A stretch of 64,000 bases of DNA. Source: Cyclaneusma minus (Eukaryota; Ascomycota; Leotiomycetes; Marthamycetales; Marthamycetaceae). The position numbers and the translations under genes were made by a program. The notes under the pieces were generated by a model. That model worked only from the letters and a program-made list of their open reading frames with translations, was not told the origin of the DNA and did no database searches. This document shows, one piece after another, positions 55,634 through 64,000 of the stretch. The stretch spans positions 62,001-126,000 of the forward strand of contig JAKZHN010000043.1 of NCBI GenBank assembly GCA_037179335.1, read 5' to 3'. Numbering within the stretch: position 1 is the stretch's first letter; each line of letters begins with the position of its first letter.

Positions 55634-57993
55634 ATGGTTCAATCCTCCGTTCTCGGTTTCCCCCGCATGGGTGTCAACCGTGACCTGAAGAAGGCCACCG
55701 AAGCTTACTGGGGCGGCAAGATCTCCCAGTCCGACCTTCTGGATGAGGCCAAGCGACTCCGCCTGGCCCACTGGAAGATCCAGAAGGATGCCGGTGTCGA
55801 TGTCATTCCCAGCAACGACTTCGCCCTCTACGACCAAGTTCTTGCCCACATCCAGGACTTCGGCGTAAGTTGAACCATGTCCCCAGCATCCGGACTCAAT
55901 TGGCTGACTCTCTTGCTCAGGCTGCTCCAGAGCGTTACACCAGCGCTGGCCTCGACCGCGTCGATGAATACTTCGCTATGGGCCGTGGCCACCAGAAGGA
56001 TGGCGTCGATGTGCCCTCCCTGGAGATGGTGAAGTGGTTTGACTCCAACTACCACTACGTCAAGCCCACTCTCCAGGACAACCAGACCTTCAAGCTCACC
56101 GCCAACCCCAAGGCTGTTGTTGAGTTCCTCGAGGCCCAGGAGGCCGGCATCCACACCCGCCCCGTCCTGGTCGGCCCCGTCTCTTTCCTTGCTCTTGGAA
56201 AGGCCGACCGTGGCCAGTCTGTTGACCCCATTGACCTTCTCGAGAAGCTTCTCCCCGTTTACGAGGAGCTCCTGATCAAGCTCAAGGAGGCCGGTGCCGA
56301 CACTGTCCAAATCGATGAGCCCACTCTTGTTTTCGATCTCCCCGCCAAGACCAAGGCCGCATTCAAGCCCACCTACGAGAAGTTCGCCAGCCTCGGCTCC
56401 AAGATTCCTTCTCTTGTCTTTGCCACCTATTTCGGTGACATTGTCCACAACCTTGATGCCCTCCCCAAGGACATCTACGCTGTCCACATTGACTTGGTCC
56501 GCAACCCAGAGCAACTTGACACTGTCATCAGCGCTCTTGGCCCCAAGACTATCCTGTCCGCTGGTGTGGTAGATGGCCGTAACATCTGGAAGACCAACTT
56601 GCAGAAGGCCATCGAGAAGGTGGAGACTGCCATCCAGAAGCTTGGCAAGGAGCGTGTCATTGTTGCCACCTCCAGCTCTCTTCTCCACACCCCTCATACT
56701 CTTGCCAGCGAGAAGAACCTCGACCCTGAAGTCGCTGACTGGTTTGCATTCGCTTGCGAGAAGGCCGTTGAGGTTGCTGTCATTGCCAAGGCTGTCACCG
56801 AGGGTCCAGCTGCTGTCCGTTTTGAGCTTGAGGCCAACGCCAAGTCTATCCAGGCTCGTGCTGAGTCCAAGCGCACCAATGACCCCAAGGTCAAGGACCG
56901 TCAATCCAAGATCACCCCTGAGATGTTCAACCGCAAGTCAGAGTTCCCTACCCGTATCGCTCAGCAGCAGGAGCTCCTTGGTCTCCCTCTCTTCCCCACC
57001 ACCACCATTGGTTCATTCCCTCAGACCAAGGAGATCCGTATTCAGCGTAACAAGTTCACCAAGGGTGAGATTACTGCTGAGGAGTACGAGAAGTTCATCG
57101 AGAAGGAGATCCAGGATGTCGTCAAGATCCAGCAGGAGCTTGACCTCGACGTCTACGTTCACGGTGAGCCCGAGCGTAACGACATGGTGCAGTACTTCGG
57201 TGAGCGTCTTGACGGTTATGCCTTTACTACCCACGCTTGGGTCCAGTCTTACGGCTCCCGCTGCGTTCGCCCACCCATCGTTGTCGGTGACATCTCCCGC
57301 CCTGCGCCTATGACCGTCAAGGAGTCCAAGTACGCCGTGTCCATCTCCAAGAAGCCCATGAAGGGTATGTTGACCGGACCTATTACATGCCTGCGATGGT
57401 CGTTCCCTCGTGACGATGTTCACCAGTCCGTGCAAGCCGAGCAACTGGCTCTCGCTCTCCGCGATGAAGTCGTTGACCTTGAGGCTGCCGGTGTCTACGT
57501 CATCCAAGTCGACGAGCCTGCTCTTCGTGAGGGTCTTCCTCTCCGCGCTGGCAAGGAGCGTGAGGCTTACCTCGACTGGGCTGTCAAGTCTTTCCGCCTC
57601 TCCGTCTCCGGTGTCAAGGACTCCACTCAGATCCACTCCCACTTCTGTTACTCTGAGTTCCAGGACTTCTTCCACGCCATTGCCGCTCTCGACGCTGATG
57701 TTCTGTCGATCGAGAACAGCAAGTCTGACGCCAAGCTCCTCAAGGTCTTTGTTGACGAGGCTTACCCTCGCCACATCGGCCCTGGTGTCTACGACATCCA
57801 CTCTCCTCGTGTTCCCAGTGAGCAAGAGATCCGCGACAGGATCGAGGAGATGTTGGCATACCTCAAGCCTGAGCAGCTCTGGATCGACCCTGACTGTGGC
57901 TTGAAGACCCGCCAGTGGAAGGAGACTAAGGCAGCTCTGATCAACATGGTCAATGCCGCCAAGTTCTATCGCGAGAAGTACGCGAAGAAATAG
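55634..57993 (+). CDS. MET6: Cobalamin-independent methionine synthase
   Basis: Exons 55634-55864 and 55921-57993 give 767 residues, the same length as the yeast enzyme. It transfers the methyl group of 5-methyltetrahydropteroyl-polyglutamate to homocysteine in the cytosol. The start MVQSSVLGFPRMGVNRDLKK is the N-terminal folate-binding signature; the 56-bp intron joins QDFG to AAPERYTSAG. Zinc ligands are His651 and Cys653 (HSHFCYSEF), Glu675 (SIENSKSD) and Cys736 (DPDCGLKTR), with the spacing of known MetE enzymes. The catalytic-domain block FPTTTIGSFPQTKEIR is present. Codon use is strongly biased to C-ending codons, as in highly expressed genes. This produces long antisense open frames that are not genes. 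Confidence 0.98.
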
Positions 57994-60900
57994 GCGCACT
58001 TCTGCGTTGTATAAACACCACATTTTCCCTTTGTTATTCACGATAATGCCAGGCCTCCATTAGGAACGATCTTCAACATCGGCGTTCTTTGTGGGGAGAG
58101 ACAGGAGACAAAAGTCAATTTCAACAGCATGGTAGCGGATGGTGGGGATACAAAAAGACCGGTGACCCCTCAACCTGGGCATCGGCAGGGGCGTTATTTG
58201 ATATTTGCTTGTAACAATCCCGAAACAAAATTCAACTATTGAGAGCGGCTGTGCAGCCAATATGCTCGTCGAGGGTCGCTGTGGAGCTAAGGAGCGGCTA
58301 TGGTGGCGGATGCCTTGCACTGATCACGGGGACGCTCGATCTTTGTGGGGATTATACAAAAGTTAGAAATATACCCTTTTCAACCGGGACTTCGCTGTCT
58401 TTTTTGCATCGTGATACGCTTGTTGATGCAATCGTTGCTCTCTCTGATTGGTGGTATTCTTAATGATTGTGAACATCCTTAATGTTCGGGAGTATCCCCA
58501 GTAATTGAGAATATAAATGAGGATCAGGATCAAAGTCCAAAGATTGTGGATCTCGTGAAGAACGAGGAAATCTCGAGTGAAAACAAATGACATTCAGTTC
58601 AGACAGCACTGCTACACGCTGAGTTCAAGAAGGGGCTGTAGACTGTTGTTGTCCCACTGTAAGTTCCCAACTAGGACGTTGGGTAGTAGCTCTCTGACTG
58701 TCACGAGATGCATATTTCAAGAGGCTTGAGACGCTCAATGCTTAGAAAGCACATCTACGAGAGTGCCATTCGACTTGATTCGAGTGGACTCCTGGAAATG
58801 AAGTATGTAGAGGTATGTAGCATCCGCTGGTCCAGCGTAGTCATTATTCAAATCTTTCGGTTGGAGGAAGGGAAACCGACGCACCACGGACTCAAATCAA
58901 GGCCATATGAGCGAAATTTGCAACTTAGAGGGCTGTTGAGACCACCGCCAGGGGTAGCCGGTATGGTGGACTGGGTAAATGCACAGGGCTGGGCACGTTC
59001 TGGCAAGTAAGGTATCTGTTCCCGTCTTTTGGTGCGACGACGCGGGTGGGAGGACCGGCGGTGTAGGAATTGGGGCTGAAAAATGGTACCTACAGATATG
59101 CAGAAGAAAAGGGGGCGGCAACATGAAGGTACGAAAGTTGCTGGGGAGCTTGGGAGGTCTTGGGAGGTGGAAGTGCAGTGGGCGGATGGACGGATGGACG
59201 GACGTCTCTCCGAATCAATCGGCTGCCAGGCAGCCTGGTACGGAGGCTGCAGAGACAATTTTGAGGGTTTTGGAGACGTCGTACGAGGAGATATCGTTAA
59301 GGAGTGGATGAGACGGATATTGCATTGCGCATATGCGTTGCTCGTGTTGGGGACTTCATTGAGCATATGCGTGCACGTTTTGGGCACATGGTTCAGAAGT
59401 TGGCCTCTTCTCTGGGAATGGAATCATCGTATTCGTTCGAAAGGCTCGGGTGGCCACTCATGCGGGGTGGTTTGGGGGCCAATGGAACTTTTTACACAGC
59501 ATCTGGAGGAGGAGGAGGAGATGCAGGAGGGCCTGAAGTGGCGTGGCGAGTGATGGGAGCGGTCCACCGTCTGGTTGTCGGTTCGCCGTTTAGGACATAT
59601 GCAGCTTTCATGGCATTTGTGTGATTGAGCCTGAGGAGGGGGCAATATAGGGAAGGCGAGGACACTACTGCAGGTACCGGGTCAGCAGACGGGAGCAGTG
59701 GCGAAAGTACCTACATGGAAGTTGAGAAATCGACGTATGATTTGAGAATTGAGAAGGCTGATGATGTAGATCGTAGATTGAACATATGGAAATAGAGTGG
59801 CCATTGCAGCGGCACTTCCGGACTCGCGACAATCCGGAGCATTTGTTGTCGATCGGAGCAAAAAACATGTAGCATGGGATAATAAGGGAATTTTGCGAAA
59901 TGGGGTTCGCATCTCCGATTTCCTCGTAGGCGAAATTCGATAGTGACATGCTGCGGTAGGCTTCTTCAGCTGGAGCCTGGTGATGGGGTTCGGATCTGTT
60001 GGTTCGTCAGGAGTTTTACCAAGCATGACGAAGCATCTGGCTGGGGACCAGGGGGGAGAGGAATATATGAGGTTGTAGTTGGGTATATAAAAGGCTGTTA
60101 CAGGAGGACGGCCTTGGCTGCGTTGGGAAATTGCAATATCGATATGCTGCCGCGTATTAATAAATGCAACGCTGTATATCCCGACCGCGAATGATGGCCC
60201 CCCTGAAGGAAATACGAATGATTTTTGGCGGTGATGTGGAGTCGAGTTGCGAACATAGTACATGTATGACTACATGTATGGAGAATGATGGGCATTGGTT
60301 GCGCATCATATTGCTGGGCTAGAATCTAGAAATCCAGCCCCTACATGTAGAACTACGCTGGGAGACCGGAAGATTCACGTAAATCATGGCACCAACGGCC
60401 TGCCGCCTCCGTGTCTGGAAGATTCCAAAATCCACTTCTGTGGGGAAGAAATCCGAGATTTCTGATGGACCTCAGGGAATCGAATCCGTGAAAGGAAGGG
60501 AGTCACGTGGACCGGTGGCTTGAACGTGAAACGAGACTAGTACAGCACCTTAACGTGACAGGTCTTTGAGACGCTGGGAAAGGTAACGGTGGTAGCAAGT
60601 GACAAGTGTACAAACTGGCACAACATGCGTCTATTGCGCCCTGATCCTAGCAGGAGGCGCATTTGAGTCTTGACAAGATCAGACGAAGAAAGGTCCGAGA
60701 TAAGACGGTCACTCCCAAGTGCCAAGTACTGGAAAGTGGACACCGTCAACTGCTTCTCAGTCCGGCAACTGCAGGTTTGACAGGTCCAAAAGAAAGAGAT
60801 GTACATGAGGTGCCGGGAATTGAAAAAGAAAGTGAAATTCCGTAGCCCAAGAGTTTCCCACAGCCGTACATGCACATTGCCCTCGCCGCCGCGCGTTCTC

Positions 60901-62732
60901 CCGTTCCGCCAGCCTGGGCCGGTTTCCTCTCGGCTTCTCCGCAGCTCCGAGTGACCGAGTCGATGATTGTGTAGTTTCCAAGCCGGCCATAATCAGGCTC
61001 TGATATTCATATGGCCGTCGGTGCGCACGGCCACCGTCAAGTCCAAGCACCGGTTCAATGTTGTGGGATGCGGTCATCGCAATTTTGCTGCTTTTTGGCA
61101 TCGAATCATTCCTCGCTCCAGCGGTGCTGCCCTGCAGGTTCCATCCTGAATCCTGCTTTCGCCAGACTGTGCCCTGTGCTGCGGCTGCCGTGTTTGCTCG
61201 TATCGTATTGGGGCCCTCCGCTGCCCCCTATCGCGTCGCCGGTGCGGCAGACGCGTCGTTTTCCACCGTGGCATGTGTCTTTGCGCAGCGCTCGCTCTCA
61301 AGTCTGATATCAAGCGTGATACCCCTCCGGGCCCCCTATGTTTCTGCTGGCACCATCCAAGCCGCCTTGTTTTGTGCCTGCTGAGGCTGAGCTGGTGTCG
61401 CCGTTGCTATTGAGTGCAAGACGCGGGGCTCTATGCCTCAAGGGGCCATATGCAGGACGTATATGCTTTCTTCCCGTCTCAGGGTGAAGGCGGCTGAAAG
61501 CGCTGTTTGACTTTTCCCAGGCGATGAGCTGGATCGCCAGCGCGTCCAAGCACTTCCACAAGTCCAACGTAGTCCGCCAACACGTGCCGCGGCCACGATC
61601 CAGCAACTTTCTTTTGGAGGCGCGGGTTTTGACAGCACTTAGATGACAGCACTTAGATACCAGCCATCTCGCTATGTGTATCAAAAGAAGTGTTTTGACG
61701 TGTAATTCTGGCCTGCGCGCAGGGACGTGGCCGTCTAAATATATATAGATGAGCACTCGGATGCCATCCAAGTTTACACCAGGGAAATACATCAGGGAAA
61801 CAGCACTCCCCCATAATATTAAATTAGCCCGCGCACGACCGGTTTTGACTCGCATCTGCCCCTTCCGGCGTCGCCACTGCCCAGATAGGCCTGACGCCAG
61901 CGAGCCGACTAAGCAGCGCGCCAATCAGGCCTGCTTCGCTGCAAGCCACGCCCAAAATCCGACCCGCTCGTTCTTCGACATGAGCAGCGTCTTTCCCTCG
62001 GCTGCCCTGCCCCCCAAGCAAAAAGCGCTGAGTCCAGAGCGAGGTCGCCGCCAAACATTGAACCGCCCTCCTCGCTGTCCCTGCAAGCGAAAACCTGCGT
62101 GTGTTTTGTGCGTGTTGCGCGGTGTGTTGGTTTTTGTCGTCCCTCTTTTGCTGCACCTCCGCCCATCCCATCCCTAATCTCAGTCCTGATCCGGTCCCAA
62201 GAATCCGCGCCCGTCTCGCACCGTCAATCCCTCCCGCCAGCACCAGTCAGTGACCACTACTGCGCTGCATACCTCCGGAGCCTGCCCAAGCCACTCCATG
62301 TAATCTCGATTCTCTCCTCGGCCGCCAACCTACGACCCTACGACCTGCCCTCTCTCGCCCTCTGCACCCGTCGGCACTGCCTCTGCACGCTGCGAGAAGA
62401 TCGCCCGACTGCACGACTCTTGCGGCACCACGCTCGTTATACCGCGGTAGCTCGCCAACTCGGACACGCTACTCTACAGCTTCCACCGCCAAGGGTAGCC
62501 GTACCACCACCCCGGACGCCCCCAACTGCGAAAATAAACCTGGATTTCGAGATCCGCCGCAGCCAACCATTGTTGCCGAAGGCCCTCGTCTCAGCAGACC
62601 ACGGCAATCTCCTGTGCTCGCCAACCGCCCGAGACCTGCGAGACGGCCCTCCAATCCTCTCGCCCACACGCTGCTTCCAGTCCCACGGAGCAGCAGGCCC
62701 TTGTTCGTAACCCACCCATTGGTTCGCTGACC
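57994..62732. other. 4.7-kb region without a supportable gene
   Basis: Begins with the MET6 3' flank. A decayed MITE lies at about 58440-58665. Open frames of 80-200 codons occur on both strands (for example 58848-59387 and 61310-61924 minus, 59083-59553 plus) but none has motifs, consistent splice signals or coding-type composition. A GGATGGAC-type short tandem run is at about 59184-59202. From 61950 to 62730 the plus strand is C-rich and likely forms the promoter and leader of the next gene. A long noncoding RNA cannot be excluded. Confidence 0.5.
58440..58665. repeat. Decayed MITE related to 24412-24631
   Basis: Has AACATCCTTAATGTTCGG, GAGTATCCCCAGTAATTGAG and AATATAAATGAGGATC units at 19-20-bp spacing. 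It ends near 58665 with AGACTGTTGTTGTCCCACTG TAAGTT, a diverged form of the intact right terminus. A left end was not found. Confidence 0.5.
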
Positions 62733-64000
62733 ATGGCTCCCAATACTCCACGCCTCAGAATACTGTCAGGTCTGTCTCCCTCATCCGAACTTTGTCTTCC
62801 CTCACCTGAACCTCGTGCTACACTCCCCTTTCCTTCACCATTGGCTCTGCTCTCTGCCCTTCGTGACTCCAAGGCCAACGCGTTGTCACCATCCCTTCTC
62901 CCTCCCCTCAATCTGCCAATCTGCCAACACTTCTGCATGGCTCTTCCCGCGAGCTCGCTATGGACAATGGAATTCTAATGACTGTGTGTGCAGTGGGCGG
63001 AAATGCTGTCTCGGCTTTCCTGTCATGGCGTTTGCAGGCCACCAACGCCTGCGACGTGACCTTGGTATGGAAGTCTGGCTTCGATGCGGTTTCGCAGTAT
63101 GGAATTTCCTTCAAGTAAGTCGGCGATGGTGCTCCAATCCACTCGCCAGTCTTTTCGCTGACAGGATATTGTCCAGATCCGCTGCCTTTGGGAACGAAAG
63201 ATTTAAGCCTCGCCACGGTATGTCTAGCACGTCCAACGCTCGCACGAGAGGAAATACTAATGGATATGCTGCAGTTGTACGAACACCGGAAGACGCAGCG
63301 AGCGGCAAAGACGGCGCTTTCGACTACGTCCTTCTATGCGTGAAGGCACTACCGGACGTCTACGACCTGGCAGCAGTCATCGAGTCTGTCGTCACCCCTC
63401 AGCATACCTGTATATTGGTCAATACTACGCATACCCTCGGCGTTGAGGCGCATCTAGAGCAGCGGTTTCCAACGAACGTCGTTCTTTCGCTAGTTTCTGG
63501 CGCGGAGATCGCACAACTCGGCGCAAGCGAATTTGAACATAAGGGCACATCGGAGGTATATGTTGGGCCGGCGAATAAGAATGCGGCAATACCAGCATCT
63601 ATCCAGCAAGATATGGCAGAGGCATTAGCCATGACGCTCAGCACCGGCCAGGTAGAATGCAAGGTATCCCTCAATATCAGACAGCAACAATATGAGCGGA
63701 TGATAGGGTCAGTACCATCTTGACCGCAGTAATAGGCGAGACACTTTGCTAACTGCTTGTAGACCTATTGCTTTCCATCCTATCAGTGTGTTGATGGAAA
63801 CCCCTTCCCATTCCGCTCTTCTGGAAAAGGCCGGAGTTCGGTCTACCATCGAAGGCGTAATCGACGAGTTGCTCAGTCTGGCTGAAGCAATGGATTGCCA
63901 GTTTCCAGCAGATTTCAAGCAGAAGGTGATGAGCGAAATGGTCGCCTCCACCGAAACAAATAGCATTATGTACCAGGACTATGCCGCGAAACGCCCCATG
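62733..64000 (+). CDS. Ketopantoate reductase family protein, 3' end beyond window
   Basis: Exons 62733-62769, 62994-63114, 63177-63217, 63275-63707 and 63763 to the edge; introns are 224, 62, 57 and 55 bp with canonical borders, and every joint keeps the frame. The family (ApbA/PanE) reduces 2-dehydropantoate to pantoate with NADPH for coenzyme A synthesis; many fungal paralogues have unknown substrates. The nucleotide-binding start reads LRILSVGGNAVSAFLSWRLQ, a degenerate GxGxxG. Then come DYVLLCVKALPDVYDLA, ILVNTTHTLGVEAHLEQRFP, the start of the C-terminal domain (KVSLNIRQQQYERMIG) and FHPISVLMET. The window ends in MYQDYAAKRPM, just where the family normally has its RPTE-like motif, so roughly the last 50-100 residues are missing. 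The true PanE or a paralogue cannot be distinguished here. Confidence 0.85.

Noticed and set aside
55828..56904. Antisense open frame of 358 codons over MET6
   Set aside because: It mirrors a strongly codon-biased gene; C-ending codons on the sense strand suppress antisense stops. The Leu/Gly/Val-rich translation has no motifs.
57013..58041. Second long antisense frame over the MET6 3' half
   Set aside because: Same codon-bias shadow as the previous one, and it runs into the MET6 3' flank without a credible start.
58848..59387. 179-codon minus-strand frame in the region after MET6
   Set aside because: Composition is low-complexity Ser/Pro/Arg without motifs, the start is not supported, and the opposite strand is equally open.
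60470..60490. GAATCGAATCC, similar to a tRNA T-loop
   Set aside because: No A box or acceptor stem at the right distance on either strand.
61310..61924. 204-codon minus-strand frame
   Set aside because: No domain, no splice structure, and it overlaps equally open plus-strand frames in GC-rich DNA.

Overview
The window is about 64 kb of a filamentous ascomycete nuclear chromosome (Pezizomycotina; a Dothideomycete is likely but inferred). Support comes from 48-140 bp introns with GTRNGT donors, CTRAC branch sites and YAG acceptors, intron-interrupted genes on both strands with no operons, fungal housekeeping genes (aconitase, EGD1, CBP4, SKT5/CHS4, UFD2, SUB2, RPR2, MET6, a ketopantoate reductase), and uncharacterised fungal families that resemble DUF7918 and DUF7924. 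No CRISPR, rRNA or convincing tRNA was found. Exon boundaries are hand predictions that keep frame and family motifs.

Layout. 1-2719 (-) is the 5' part of an RGG-rich protein gene that runs off the left edge. 4529-6995 (+) is mitochondrial aconitase. 6996-9454 is an AT-rich gene desert of diverged repeats. 9455-10777 (+) and 11435-13979 (-) are two unrecognised genes, separated by a small inverted-repeat element. 14590-15441 (-) is EGD1 (NAC beta) and 16298-16834 (-) is CBP4. 19097-22746 (+) is the chitin synthase III activator. 24102-26147 (-) is a DUF7924-like gene whose 3' end is interrupted by a mariner-like MITE. 26987-30479 (+) is the E4 ubiquitin ligase UFD2.

31679-41437 (-) is the most unusual part: a head-to-tail array of five DUF7918-like paralogues plus a sixth fragment. 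Two copies (A, B) look intact, two (C, D) carry single small frameshifts, and one (E) lacks the middle of the domain. Intact tails end in acidic segments with SUMO-interaction-like DLT motifs. Two members share a conserved promoter block with a CACGTG core, and a 38-bp minisatellite lies upstream of copy A. 42124-42713 (+) is a decayed precursor of Kex2-processed, tyrosine-rich secreted peptides with an intragenic duplication that includes its intron. 43222-43684 (+) is a small predicted membrane protein.

43971-50630 (-) is a 2136-residue, mostly disordered protein with a 74-bp-arm hairpin just upstream. 51411-53410 (-) is SUB2 with a 511-bp first intron. 53820-54293 (+) is an Rpr2/Rpp21-like RNase P subunit. 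55634-57993 (+) is MET6, followed by 4.7 kb without a supportable gene. 62733-64000 (+) is a ketopantoate-reductase family gene cut by the right edge.

The housekeeping genes are scattered and do not form a pathway cluster. The accessory parts (DUF7918 array, DUF7924 gene, peptide precursor, MITEs) are where duplication, decay and insertion concentrate.
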